A stretch of DNA of 64,000 nt from Chamaelirium japonicum (GCA_947650365.1 OX393550.1:71619478-71683477); one strand, 5' to 3'; numbered from the stretch's first letter, positions 43,870-55,480 are shown. A program made the numbers and translations. The notes: a model not told the origin generated them from the letters alone.

Positions 43870-45615
43870 GACTCCTATTCAACTTGTAGTGACGAGCCAC
43901 AAGTCCTCCTCCAAATCAACCTCAATGCCTTCATCACGCCGACATCAACACGCTCGATGGTGAAGACCAGCACCAACCCACCAAAGGCGGGAGCTGAATG
44001 AACAAACGATGTGCTAATCGAAGAAGAATAAGAAGTCTCGGTTGCAACCAACCGAAGAAATGTTCGAGAGCGGTTGGGACCGCAAGGCAGCCATCCAGAA
44101 GAGTACAGCAATCGGCGGGACCCGTCATTCCCGAGGCGTCGATCTGGCAAAGAACACGCTATTCAAGGGAGCGAGTCTCAGGCTACATGCGAGATCTCGG
44201 CTGCTGACTTCCAGTTGCTAAATCTCCTCAAGAAGAACGCGACCCTCGAACAAGAGATAGACTCCTTGAAGAAGGCAGCTGAAAGGGCGGGAGTTATGAT
44301 CCATAACTCTCCCGCCGCGACTGAAGGCCTATTAAAAACTCACCCAGTCGTGAGTCATCATCTTGAAGAACCACATGTGCCGCGTATCGAGAGGCATCAG
44401 ATATCTACACAAGCACCAAGGCAAACGGTGTAGGACCGCTTCGACGTCGACGGTGCGCCAAGCTATCGCCGAGAAGGATCGCCTCAGTCAAAAGAGTCCA
44501 CTGGACATTCTATCACTTCGCACACGAAAGCAACAGATGCCCGCGAGCTACTCAACCGAATTAGGCATACTGCCGACGTGGGACGCCGTCATCAAGACCG
44601 CAGGCAGCTAATCACCTTGGTGGGGCCACTGCATCCCAAAGTTCTTGTAACCCCATTTCCTATGGATTGGCGAACACCGAGCCTGCCAAAGTTCAACTGC
44701 ATCAAGGGAGACCCTGCTCTCCATATCCTGGCCTTCAAGCAAGTCATGACACCATATGAGTATGAGAATCATATCCTCTGCCGTATGTTCACGGGAAGCC
44801 TCGAGGGACCTGCCCTCGACTGGTACCACACGCTGCCTACCGGTACGGTGGCCACATTCAAAGAATTGGCTGAACTCTTCATGGACCAATATCGGTTAAA
44901 CTTAAAGCCGAAAAAGAAGCTGGATACACTCTACCGACTGAAGATGGGCTCCGACGAGTCTCTAAGGACCTTCACGATGAGGTTTCGTAATGAGCACTCC
45001 GAGCTCACCGGTCGGTCCCATAATGACGAGGCCATCATGCTGGCATTCCATAATGCTATCTGGCCAGAGCTCCACGTCTACACCGACTTCATCCGGCATC
45101 CTCCCAGTACCTTGGAGGCAATGTTCAAGCGCATATAACGAGAGATAGAGGTGGAAGATAATCAGTGGGCCAAAAGACTACGCGAGCCCCATGAGTTTCG
45201 TAACTCCCGACATAAGAAAGATGACAAAGCTCCGAATGAAGCACACTACAAGAAGTCTGCCAATGCCGCGTCCGACCAGAAGATACAAGCCAAAAGGTAC
45301 AATGAAGATCCGAAGGCTCCTCCAGCAGGGAAGAGGCAAACTCCAAGGGAGCAAAGGGTATTCACTGAGCTGAACACCTCTATTGAAGACATCTTCGTCT
45401 ATTTGTAGAACGAGCCCTTTTGCAAGTGGCCACAGCCTCTCCCTCCAAATTTCGACTAGGCGGAAGATACAACAACTTACTGTGAGTTCCATCGCAGCTA
45501 TGGTCACCCAACCTCTACATGTCGGTGGCTAAAGCATCACATCGAAGATCTGATCCAAGAAGGGCAGCTCGATGACTGCCTCGCTAACAAGGAACCAGGT
45601 TGAGAGAAGTAAAGG
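43870..45615 (+). pseudogene. element Y gag
   Basis: Same protein as X gag, in one frame from about 44074: coiled coil (KKNATLEQEIDSLKKAA), Retrotrans_gag core (FTGSLEGPALDWYHTLP, LFMDQYRLNL, SFTMRF-like) and a C-terminal part with TPREQRVFTELNTSIEDIF, then a zinc-knuckle variant YCEFHRSYGHPTSTC followed by LKHHIEDLIQEG, typical of Tat-lineage Gag. In-frame stops lie at about 44431, 45136, 45406 and 45457. Where X is intact the codons are TGG, CAG, CAG and CAG, so all are C-to-T or G-to-A changes. Gag binds and packages element RNA in intact relatives. Confidence 0.9.
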
Positions 45616-45749
45616 CAGCAGCCATGGAGAAAGAGAGTCAACGTAATACGTGGATGAATAATCATAACGTCCGCTGGGCAGCCTATGAAAAAGTGTAACT
45701 GCAACTTTATTTTATCAATAAAGTATTTTCTTAAAATCAAATCTCTCGA

Positions 45750-46340
45750 AGTTCGATTCCACCATGTTAAGGCATAAAAAAAAGGCTCCTGGCAACCCAG
45801 GTCAACCAAAGACCTTTGATTCCACCCATTCAAGTCAGAAGCTCGAAGGCAACTCGGTTATGCCCTCTCGAGGCTAAAGTTCGATAAAATGGCTCCTGGC
45901 AATCCAGGTCAACCAAAGACCTTCGATTCCGCCCATTCAAGTCGTAAAAACTCGAAGGCAATTCGGTTATGCCCTCTCGAGGCTAAAGTCCGATAAAAAG
46001 GCTTTTGGCAACCCAAGTCAACCAAAGACCTTCGATTCTGCCCATTCAAGTCGGATACTCGAAGAATTGGCTATGCCCTCTCGAGGCTAAAGTCCGATAA
46101 AAAGGCTCCTGGCAACCCAGGTCAACCAAAGACCTTCGATTCTGCCCATTCAAGTTGGAAGCTCGAAGGCAATTCGGCTACGCCCTCTCGAGGCTAAAAT
46201 CCGATAAAAAGGCTCCTGGCAACCCAGGTCAACCAAAGACCTTCAATTTTGTTCGTTCAAGTCGGAAGCTCGAAGGCAATTTGGCTACGCCCTTTCAAGG
46301 AGAAAGTCCGATAAAAAGGTTCCTGACAATCCAGGTCAAG
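45750..46340 (+). repeat. 107-bp tandem array in Y (about 5 copies)
   Basis: Units contain GTCCGATAAAAAGGCTCCTG, CAACCCAGGTCAACCAAAGA and GCCCTCTCGAGGCTAAA. The period is 107 bp, not a multiple of three, so it is not coding. Confidence 0.92.
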
Positions 46341-46429
46341 CTAAGCTATCAATTATACTTATCCAAGGCGATAAGAATAAGTCCAAGGCAGGCATTGCCA
46401 CTTTGACATGCACCAAGTTCAAGGAGACA

Positions 46430-46680
46430 TCTTTGGCACTCAAAGACAAAGTCCGAGGCGACCAACGTCTCGGTACTCTACAAGCCCAAGGCCCAGTCGT
46501 TGACACTCGAAGACAAAGTCCGAGGCGACCAATACCTCGGTACTCTACAAGCCCAAGACCCAGCCCTTGGCACTCAAAGACAAAGTCCGAGGCGACCAAC
46601 GCCTCGGCACTCTATAAGCCCAAGGCCCTAACCTTGACACATAAAGACAAAGTCCGAGACGTCGTCGTCGACGTATTGGC
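46430..46680 (+). repeat. 67-bp tandem array in Y (about 4 copies)
   Basis: Units contain AAGACAAAGTCCGAGGCGAC, CTCGGCACTCTACAAGCCCA and AGGCCCAGCCCTTGGCACTC; measured period 67 bp. Confidence 0.9.
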
Positions 46681-47384
46681 ATGCGATCAAAAGTCCAAGC
46701 TTAGTCTTGTCACTCGGGTCCAAGCATAAGATTGTCACTGGCCATCACCTTTTCTCGATGACTGACGGTTCCAAACTGGATAGGAGGTAGTCGGTCTAAC
46801 TCTGTCAACGCGTGTCTCCACACTGGTGCAGTGGCGGTGGGTTCTTCATGATCTTCGTTCTCAAGGGTCCTTAACGGCCCGAGCTCGCCATCAAAGCCAC
46901 TATCCGAATCCTCAATATGTGGCAGAGAAGGAGTGCAAACAATCTCCTTCGTTCCTCGATGGTGTTTTTCCAACACAGCGGGTCCCCTGATGGTTTTCAT
47001 TGTGAAAAGAGCGACCTATAATGAGTGAACAAACGACAAGTAAAGAGTAGGGTGGATGAAAAATCCATCGAAACACGAGATAAAATGGCGCTTCCTTGAT
47101 CCTGGCCAAGTCAACACCCTCACGTGACCGTAGTACCTGGCGAATACAGTAACTAGGTGCGGTAACACATTGGGTGAAGACTGACTGGCCATCATGTGGC
47201 GTCATCCTAGATTATCTCTAAGAAGCCCCCTCAAATATAGCGTTGTCCATCACCGACAACCCTGCGCACCAGTGTTTTAGGAATATGACCAAAAAAGTGT
47301 CGGTTTCAGATGGGGCTAAAATTCGAAAAACACACTATTTTCAATATCGACACTTCTTGGCCTCTTCTAGCAACCCCAATAATG
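46681..47384 (+). other. unique spacer conserved between Y and X
   Basis: Matches 52690-53400 in X (for example CGACTGACGGTTCCAAAC, CCTTGATCCTGGCCAAGT, AAGAAGCCCCCTCAAATATA). No protein domain on either strand. Being the only non-repetitive post-gag module, it may hold packaging or RNA-processing signals; that role is inference. Confidence 0.6.
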
Positions 47385-48345
47385 GGGTGTCAGCATCAAC
47401 AAGCAGCCCTCCCTCTCGGTTTCGCACAAAAACTGAGTGAGGAGGGGGTGACGACACCCCTCAAGCAGCCCCCCATCTCGGTTTTGTAAAAAACCGAGAG
47501 GGGAGGGGGTATTGGCATCAGCTACAGCACACCCGTTCGTTTCGTCAGAAAACCGAGAAGGGGGGGGTGTCGGCATCAACAAGCAGCTCCCCCTCGGTTT
47601 CGTACAAAAAACCGAGTGGGGAGGGGGCGACGACACAATATCAGCATCCCACCCCTCGATTTTGATAGAAAAACCGAGTGGAGAGGGGGTAACGACACAC
47701 CATCATCAGCCCACCCCTCGGTTTTGACAGAAAAACCTAGAGGGGGGGGGTGTTCCGCATCAACAACCCACCTCTCGGTTTTGTTAGAAAATCGAGAGGG
47801 TGTGTGTGTCGGCATCAACAAGCAACATCCCCTCGGTTTCACACAAAAACCGAGTGGGGAGGGGGTGACGGCACCCCACAAGCAGCCCCCATCTCGGTTT
47901 CGTAAAAAACCGAGATAGGAGGGGGTGTTGGCATCAGCTACAGTCCACCCCTTGGTTTCGCACAAAAACCGAGTGGGGAAGGGGTGACGACACACCATCA
48001 ACAGCCCACCCCTCTGTTTCGTTAGAAAACCGAGAGGGGGGGTGTGTCGGCATCAACAAGCAGCCCCCCCCCTCGGTTTTGCATAAAAACTGAGTGGGGA
48101 ATGGGTGACGGCACCCCACAAGCAGCCCCCCATCCCGGTTTCGCAAAAAACAGAGAGAGGAGGTGTTCAACATCAACAACAATCCACCCCTCGGCTTCGT
48201 CAGAAAACTGAGAGGGGGCGTGTGTCGGCATCAACAAGCAGCCCCCCCCCCCTCGGTTTCGCACAAAAACTGAGTGGGAGGGCGTGATGGCACACAATCA
48301 GCAGCCCGACCTTTGGTTTCGTCAGAAAACCAAGAGAATAAAGAT
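47385..48345 (+). repeat. hairpin array in Y
   Basis: About a dozen short inverted repeats of the form CCCCTCGGTTT-loop-AAACCGAGAGGGG, separated by spacers with GGCATCAACAAGCAGC or ACGACACACCATCAGCAGCC. Stems are about 10-12 bp with loops of 5-8 nt, spaced roughly 80 bp. Confidence 0.88.
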
Positions 48346-49255
48346 GGTCTGCATTAAAAAAAAAAAAACCTGACCCCAACAGCGCGAAGTGGGAGTCGAA
48401 GACACGCTTGTCGGAGAGCGGAGAAGCTTCTTCCGCGCCGAGAGAATGCCCGCTGAGGTACACCACTGACGGCAAGGGTGGGCCTTTGCAGCACCAGACA
48501 CACGAGAGGAGGAACAAAACGAGCGAAGCAGCCCGTGATGCACCTAAGAATGATACACCTAAGAAGGAAAGAAACAATGTACAACTGTGATTTCCATTCC
48601 AACAGTCCCCTATTGATTTGCAACATCAATCATAGTGCCATGCCTTTCCAATAGTCAAAGAGAGAAAAAAAAGGGACCCGGCTCTCAACAGCCACTGCGA
48701 TCCGCACCCCGTGCCGACCATCGATGCTGCTGCTACCGTCCAACCCGCAACACAAAAAAAAAAAAAAGGGTCGGCTCCTGTGTACAGCACAAACAAACAA
48801 AAAAAAAAGGGGCCGGCTCCCACTCGTGCACGAACTCTCACCCCTCTTGTTGTGCCCCATTCTCCTGTGTACAGCAGAAATGAAAAAAAAAAAAAAGAAA
48901 GAGAGAAACAGCAGAAACAAGGAAAGGAACAAAAAAAAGAAAGAAACGAAAAGCAAAGAAAGGAAAGAGAGAAAGAAAAAAAAGAAAGAAACAACAAAGA
49001 AGATTACACCCACTCTCTCCCACTCATGCACACAAGGACCCTGTGACCCCCCACTTGTCGTGCCTCTGTCATGGATGTACAAAAAAAAAAAAAAGGAGGT
49101 TGCTTGTACATGAAGCTGATGCAATCCCACTCTTATGGATCTGACCACTGGATTGCCCACGCCGCTCCGGATCAAACGAAAGCCGCACGTCACTCGTCGG
49201 CCGGGATCGAATGCAAATGCCACACAATCTCTACTATAGCTACTGGTGGAGACCA
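48346..49255 (+). repeat. A-rich, degenerate repeats specific to Y
   Basis: Contains several poly-A runs (48357-48368, 48760-48772, 48883-48898, 49081-49094) alternating with repeated words such as GTGTACAGCA and GGCTCCCACTCGTGCACG. X has an unrelated array at this place. The long Phe- and Lys-rich frames are composition artefacts. Confidence 0.65.
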
Positions 49256-49299
49256 TGTGGGATCGAAACAGAAGTCTCACGTCGCTCATTGCTCGGCGT

Positions 49300-49665
49300 C
49301 GAAGGAAAAGGGTCTCGGTCAGAAAATACATTGATTTTTTGGAAACGACCCCTTACAAAACCGAGACTTTTTGGCTCTCACCAAGAGGGTCTCGGCGTAG
49401 GCAGAAGGAAGAGGGTCTCGGCTTCGGCAGAAGGAAAAATGTCTCGGCATCGGCAGAAGGAAAAGGGTCTCGGTCGGAAAACACATTGATTTTTCAGAAA
49501 CACCCCCTTACAAAACCGAGACTTTTTGGCGCTCACCAAAAGGGTCTCGGCATCGGCAGAAGGAAAAGGGTCTCGGTCGAGAAACGCATTAGTTTTTCGA
49601 GAATGCCCACTTGCAAAACCGAGACTTTTTGGCTCGTACCAAAAGGGTCTCGGCATCGACAGATC
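49300..49665 (+). repeat. 103-bp tandem array in Y (about 3.5 copies)
   Basis: Units contain AAAGGGTCTCGGTC, AAAACACATTGATTTTT, ACAAAACCGAGACTTTTTGG and GGGTCTCGGCATCGGCAGAA. One unit has extra copies of the GGTCTCGGC-GGCAGAAGG module. Confidence 0.88.
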
Positions 49666-49826
49666 AGCACAAGTATCCTACACGAACACGTTGTCACGAG
49701 TCGGGACTCTGCTAATACGAACCGCGACTCTGACGGCCATAGCCAACCATGCCAGAATCCTAAGGCGTTTGCACCATGGAATCCCAGTCGTTCCAGGAGG
49801 TCCTGACCCGACTAGGAGGGGGTAAC

Positions 49827-50429
49827 TGTGGGTGCAAAAATTGTACCGGACCGAATCAGAGCTACATGGGCCCGCGCAACGGCCCAAGTGGGTAAACCCG
49901 CTCGGGCTCATGGGCCCACTCTGTAGGGCTCGCAGATCAAGACCTCCCCCTTATTGGGCCCGAACAACGGCCCAGCAAGGAGGCCCAGAACCAGTGCTAC
50001 ATCATCATCGCTACATCATCACTGCCATATTGGGCACATGCATATACTACAAAAGGACCCCAAATGCATTCAGGTAAGGAGGGGGGTTGGTCATTTGATC
50101 AAAGGAGAAGGATTCGAGAGCAAGGGCAAGAGCTCAATTGTCCTCTTCCTATTCTCTTCTAGTTGCCCCGTGCAACCCCATTGTACAAAGCTTCTCTCGG
50201 CCTGTCGAGAGAACGCTTTCCCCTCCTTACTCATATTATAGTGAAGATCAGGTGGCACCTCACGTCCGGAGACGTAGGTCGTAAGACTGAACTCCGTCAC
50301 CAATCCTTGTATCATCACTCTCTACTCTCTATCTACTCTCCCATCTCTCTAACTCTACAAACCATCAACATTCAATCAAGGCTGTGGGGTGGGGTTCCCG
50401 ATCAAGGCAGCACGAAAATTTCCCTCACA
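49827..50429 (+). repeat. element Y 3' LTR (603 bp)
   Basis: TGTGGGTGC...CCCTCACA, preceded by the polypurine tract and followed by the AAAGG duplication. Confidence 0.88.
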
Positions 50430-50758
50430 AAAGGTACAATGAAAATCCGAAGGTCCCTCCAGCAGAGAAGAGGCAAACTCCAAGGGAGCAAAGAGTGTTC
50501 ACTAAGATGAACACCTCAATTAAAGACATCTTCACCTACTTGCAGAACGAGCCCTTTTGCAAGTGGCCACAGCCTCTCCCTTCAAATTTTGACCAGGCAG
50601 GAGATACGACAGCCTACTGTGAGGTCCATCGTAGCCATGGCCATCCAGCCTCTATATGTCGGAAGCTAAAGCATCACATCGAAGACCTGATCCAAGAAGG
50701 GCGGCTTGATAGCTACCTCGCTAACAAGGAACTAGGTCAAGAGAAGGAAAGGCAGTAA
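50430..50758 (+). pseudogene. element X gag, 3' part
   Basis: Resumes exactly where X gag was interrupted by Y, after the AAAGG duplication. It encodes KRQTPREQRVFTKMNTSIKD, FCKWPQPLPSNFDQAGDTTA and the zinc-knuckle variant YCEVHRSHGHPASIC, then LKHHIEDLIQEGRL, ending ERQ-stop at 50758. This part is open without stops. It lacks its own start and is separated from the 5' part by about 7.9 kb. Confidence 0.9.
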
Positions 50759-50904
50759 CAGTGGAGAAAAAAAGTTAACGTAATACGTAGATGCATAATC
50801 ATAACGTCCGTTGGGCAGTCTCTGAAAAAGTGTAACCGCAACTTTGTTTTATCAATAAAGTGTCTCTTTTTTTTCAAAATCAAATCTCTCGAAGTTCGAT
50901 TCCA

Positions 50905-52235
50905 CCATGTTAAGGCATAAAAAAAAAAGCTCCTGGCAACTCAAGTCAACCAAAGACCTTCGATTCCACCCATTCAAGTCGGAAGCTCGAAGGCAATTTG
51001 GTTACGCTCTCTTGAGGCTAAAGTCCGATAAAAAGGCTCCTGGCAACCCAGGTTAACCAAAGACCTTCGATTCCGCCCATTCAAGTCGGAAGCTCGAAGG
51101 CAATTCGGCTACGCCCTCTCGAGGCTAAAGTCCGATAAAAAGGCTCCTAGCAACCCAAGTCAACCAAAGACCTTCGATTCCGCCCATTTAAGTCGGAAGC
51201 TCGAAGACAATTTGGCTACGTCCTCTCGAGGCTAAAGTCCGATAAAAAGACTCCTGACAACCCAGGTCAACCAAAGGCCTTCGATTTTGCTCGTTCAAGT
51301 CGGAAGCTCGAAGGAAATTCGACTACGCCCTCTTAAGGCTAAAGTCCGATAAAAAGGCTCCTGACAACCCAGGTTAACCAAAGACCTTCGATTCCACCCA
51401 TTCAAGTCGGAAGCTCGAAGGCAATTCGGCTACGCCCTTTCGAGGCTAAAGTCTAATAAAAAAAGCTCATGATAACTTAGGTCAACCAAAGACCTTCAAT
51501 TCCGCCCATTCAAGTCGGAAGCTTGAAGGCAATTCGACTACGCCCTCTCGAGGCTAAAGCCCGATAAAAAAGCTCCTGGCAACCCAGGTCAACCAAAGAT
51601 CTTCGATTCCGCCCATTCAAGTCGGAAGCTCGAAGGCAATTTGGCTACGCCCTCTCGAGACTAAAGTCCGATAGAAAGGCTCCTAGCAGCCCAGGTCAAC
51701 CAAAGACCTTCGATTCTTCCCATTCAAGTCGGAAGCTCAAAGGCAATTCGGCTACGCCCTCTCGAGGCTAAATTCTGATAAAAAGGCTCCTGGCAACCCA
51801 GGTCAACCAAAGACCTTCAATTCTGTCCATTTAAGTCGAAAGCTCGAAGGCAATTCGACTACGCCCTCTCAAGGCTAAAGTCTGATAAAAAGGCTCCTGG
51901 CAATCCATGTCAACCAAAGACCTTCGATTCCACTCGTTCAAGTCGAAAGCTCGAAGGCAATTCAGTTACGCCCTCTCAAGGCTAAAGTCTGATAAAAAGG
52001 CTCCTGGCAACCCAGGTCAACCAAAGACCTTCGATTCCGCCCATTCAAGTCGGAAGCTCGAAGGCAATTTGGCTACGCCCTCTCGAGGCTAAAGTCCAAT
52101 AAAAAAGCTCCTAGCAACCCAGGTTAACCAAAGGCCTTCGATTCCGTCAATTTAAGTCAGAATCTCAAAGGCAATTCGGCTATACCCTCTCGAGATGAAA
52201 GTACGATAAAAAGGCTCCTAGCAATCCAGGTCAAG
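50905..52235 (+). repeat. 107-bp tandem array in X (about 12 copies)
   Basis: Same unit as in Y with more than twice the copy number; successive GTCCGATA words at 51023, 51130 and 51237 fix the 107-bp period. Confidence 0.93.
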
Positions 52236-52304
52236 CTAAGCTATCAACTATACTCATCCAAGGCGATGAGAATAAGTCCAAGGCAGGCATCGCCGCTTCG
52301 ATAT

Positions 52305-52690
52305 GCACCAATCCCAAGGCCCAGCCCTTGACACTTAAAGACAAAGTCCGAGGCGACCAACACCTCGGCACTCTACAAGCCTAAGGCCCAGTCCTTGGCA
52401 TTCGAAGACAAAGTTCGAGGCGAACAACTCCTTGGCACTCTACAAGCCCAAGGCCCAGCCCTTGGCACTCGAAGACAAAGTCCAAGGTGACCAACGCCTC
52501 GGCACTTTATAAACCCAAGGCCCTGCCCTTGGTACTTGAAGACATAGTCCGAGGCGACCGATACCTCGGCACTCTACAAGCCCAAGGCCCAGCCCTTGGC
52601 ACTCGGAGACAAAGTCCGAAATGACCAACACCTCGGCACTCTACAAGCCCAAGGCCCTACCCTTGACACATAAAGACAAAGTCTGAGACG
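52305..52690 (+). repeat. 67-bp tandem array in X (about 5-6 copies)
   Basis: Same unit as 46430-46680 with AGACAAAGTCCGAGGCGACC. Confidence 0.9.
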
Positions 52691-53404
52691 TCGTCACTGA
52701 CGTATTGGCATTCGATCAAAAATCCAAGCTTAGTCTTGTCACTCAGGTCTAAGCATCATATTGTCATTGGCCATCACCTTTACTTAACGACTGACGGTTC
52801 CAAACCGGTTAGGGGGTGTTCGGTCTAACTCTGTCAGCGCATATCTCCACACTGGTGTAGTCGATGATAGGTTCCTCATGATCTTCATTCGCAAAGGGCC
52901 TTAACGGCCTGAGCTCGCCATTAAAGCTACTATCTGAATTCTCAATATGTGGTAGGGGAGGAGCGCAAAACAACTCTTTCGTTCCTCGATGACATTTTTC
53001 CAACACAGCAGGTCCCCTAACGGTTTTCATCATGAAAAGAGCGGCCTACAATGGGTGAAAACGATAAGTAAAGAGTAGGGTGAGTGAAAAATCCATCGAA
53101 ACACGAGATAAAATGGTGCTTCCTTGATCCTGGCCAAGTTAACACCCTCACGTGACCTTAGTACCTGGCGAATACAGTAACCAGGTGAGGTAGTACATTG
53201 GGTGAAGACTGGCTGGCCATCATGTGGCATCATCCTAGATTATCTCTAAGAAGCCCCCTCAAATATAGCGTTGTCCCTCACCGATAACCCCGCGCACTAG
53301 TGTTTTAGGAATGTGATCGAAAAAGTGTCGATTTCAGATAGGGCTAAAATTCAGAAAACATAATATTTTCAATACTGACACTTTTTGGCCTCTCCTAGTA
53401 GCCC

Positions 53405-54300
53405 CAATAACGGGGTCGACACCATCAACAGCCTACCCCTCGGTTTCGATAGAAAATCGAGAGGGGGGGGGGGGTGTTCGGCATCAACAACAACCCACCC
53501 CTCGGTTTCGTTAGAAAACCGAGAGGTGGGGTATGTCAGCATCAACAAACAGCCCCCCCTCGATTTCGCACAAAAAATCGAGTAGGGAGGGGGTGATGGC
53601 ACACCATCAGTAGCCCACCCCTTGATTTCGACAGAAAACCGAGATGTGGGGTGTTCGGTATCAACAACAACCCACCCCTCGGTTTTGTTAGAAAACCGAG
53701 AAGGGGGTGTTCGGCGTCATCAGCAACTCACCCTTTAGTTTTAACAAAAAACCGAGAGGGGGGTGTATCGGCATCAACAAGCAGCCTCCTCCTCTTGTTT
53801 CGTACAAAAACCAAGTGGAGAGGGGGTGACAGTACACCATCAGCAGCCCATCCCTCGGTTTCATCAGAAAACCGAGAGGGGGGGTATCGGCATCAACAAG
53901 CAGCCCCCCCTCGGTTTCACGCAAAAAACCGAGTGGGGAGAGGGTGACGGTACACCATCAGCAGCCCACCCCTCAGTTTCGTCAGACAACCGAGAGGGGG
54001 GGTGTGTCGGTATCAACAAGCAGCCCCCCCTTGGTTTTGCATAAAAACCCAAGTGGGGAGGGGGTGACGGCACACCATTAGCAGCATACCTCTCGGTTTT
54101 GCAAAAACCCAAGAGGGGAGGGGGTGTCGGCATCAACAATAGTCCACCTCCCGGTTTTGTCAAAAAACCAAGAGGGTCGGGGTGTTCAGCATCAACAATA
54201 ATCCACCTCTCGGTTTCATCAGAAAACTGAGTGGGTGGGTGTTCGGCATCAACACCAGCTCATCCCTCGGTTTCGTCAAAAACCGAGAGGGGAGGGTCTC
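53405..54300 (+). repeat. hairpin array in X
   Basis: Same CCCCTCGGTTT / AAACCGAGAGGGG short hairpins as in Y, about ten to twelve, with compensating-looking changes in some stems. Confidence 0.87.
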
Positions 54301-54304
54301 GGTG

Positions 54305-54900
54305 TCTACAATAGCCGTGCTCGGATCTGCTTAGAGAGGCTTCGGTACAACGACCATAATTTTTTATTCCAAACTCTGATTAGGTTAAAATTTAGACTGG
54401 AGGTAAAGGAATTCGATTTGCAAATTTTGCATCTAGTTTGAGGTTGTTTGGACTTTTGTATCTCCCACAACAATAGAAACATTGTTGGTCATTGGTGCAA
54501 AATTTCGACAGCGGATCTGCTCGTAGAGGCTTCGGTACAACGATCATAACTTTTAGTCATGAACTTCGATTGGGATTGGGCTGAAATTTGAACTGTATGT
54601 AGAGAACTCTGAGCTGCAACTTTTACATCTAGTTTGAGGTTATTTGGACTTCTATAGATCTTGAAACAATAGAAACACCATTGATCTTCGGTGCAAAATC
54701 TGGACAGCAGATCTCCTCGGAGAGCCTTCGGTACAACGGCCATAACTTTTGATTACGAATTCCGATTGAGCTAAAATTTGGAGTGTATATAGAGCACTCT
54801 GATACGCAACTTTTGTATTTAGTTTGAGATCATTTAGACTTCTACAACTTATAAAATAATAAAAACACCATGGACCTCCTGTGCAAAACCAGGACAATAA
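54305..54900 (+). repeat. about 190-bp tandem repeat specific to X (3 copies)
   Basis: Units begin near CGGATCTGCT (54322, 54512) and CAGATCTCC (54708), each with AGGCTTCGGTACAACG, CCATAACTTTTGATT-like, AGTTTGAGGTTATTTGGACT and ACAATAGAAACACCATTG. Periods are 190-196 bp. Confidence 0.85.
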
Positions 54901-54904
54901 GAAA

Positions 54905-55480
54905 ATGAGTATCGGTCGAAAAACGCATTGATTTTTCGGGAATGCCCACCTACAAAACCGAGACTTTTTGGTTCGTACCAAGAGGGTCTCAGCGTCGGTA
55001 GAAAGAAAAGGGTCTCAGTCGAAAAACACACTTGTTTTTTGAAAACGCCCACTTACAAAATAGAGACTTTTTGGCTCGCACTAAGAGGGTCTCGGCATTG
55101 GCAGAAGGAAAAGGGTCTCGGTCGAAAAACACACTAGTTTTTCAAGAACACCCACTTAAAAAACCGAGACTTTTTGGCTCGCACCAAGAGGGTCTCGGCA
55201 TCGGCAGAAGGAAAAGGGTCTCGGTCGAAAAGCACACTAGTTTTTCGAGAACGCCAACTTACAAAACCAAGACTTTTTGGCTCGCACCAAGAGGGTCTCG
55301 GCATCGGCAGAAGGAAAAGGGTCTCAGTCAGGAAACACACTAGTTTTTCGAGAACACCCACTTACAAAACTGAGACTTTCTGACTTGTACCAAAAGGGCT
55401 TCGGTGTCGGCAGTAGGAGAAGAAACCTTGGTTGGAAGACATACTGTTTTTTAGGAAGCACCCCTTTATAAAACCGAGAC
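54905..55480 (+). repeat. 103-bp tandem array in X (about 5 copies)
   Basis: GGGTCTCAGTC at 55010 and GGGTCTCGGTC at 55113 show the 103-bp period; same family as 49300-49665. Confidence 0.92.

Larger units (their letters stand above)
43303..50429 (+). mobile_element. Ty3-gypsy gag-only element Y, nested in X (7127 bp)
   Basis: LTRs 43303-43816 (514 bp) and 49827-50429 (603 bp); target-site duplication AAAGG (43298-43302, 50430-50434) within the gag of X. Primer-binding region CTTTGGCGCCGTCTGTGGGA at about 43820; polypurine tract AGGAGGGGGTAAC before the 3' LTR. The 5' LTR is shorter because it lacks a block (about 85 bp) around CTCATGGGCCCACTCT that the 3' LTR has. Internal order: gag, 107-bp array, 67-bp array, unique spacer, hairpin array, A-rich repeats, 103-bp array. 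There is no pol. Confidence 0.93.

Noticed and set aside
46155-46729. Frames through the 107-bp and 67-bp arrays
   Set aside because: Neither period is a multiple of three, so no repeated protein can be maintained; the frames are incidental.
47385-48345. CRISPR-like array
   Set aside because: Regular repeats with spacers were noticed, but the spacers are themselves repeated, the context is a plant retrotransposon and no cas genes exist.
48626-49331. Phe-rich (minus) and Lys-rich (plus) frames
   Set aside because: They follow the A-rich low-complexity module of element Y; overlapping frames on both strands indicate composition, not coding.
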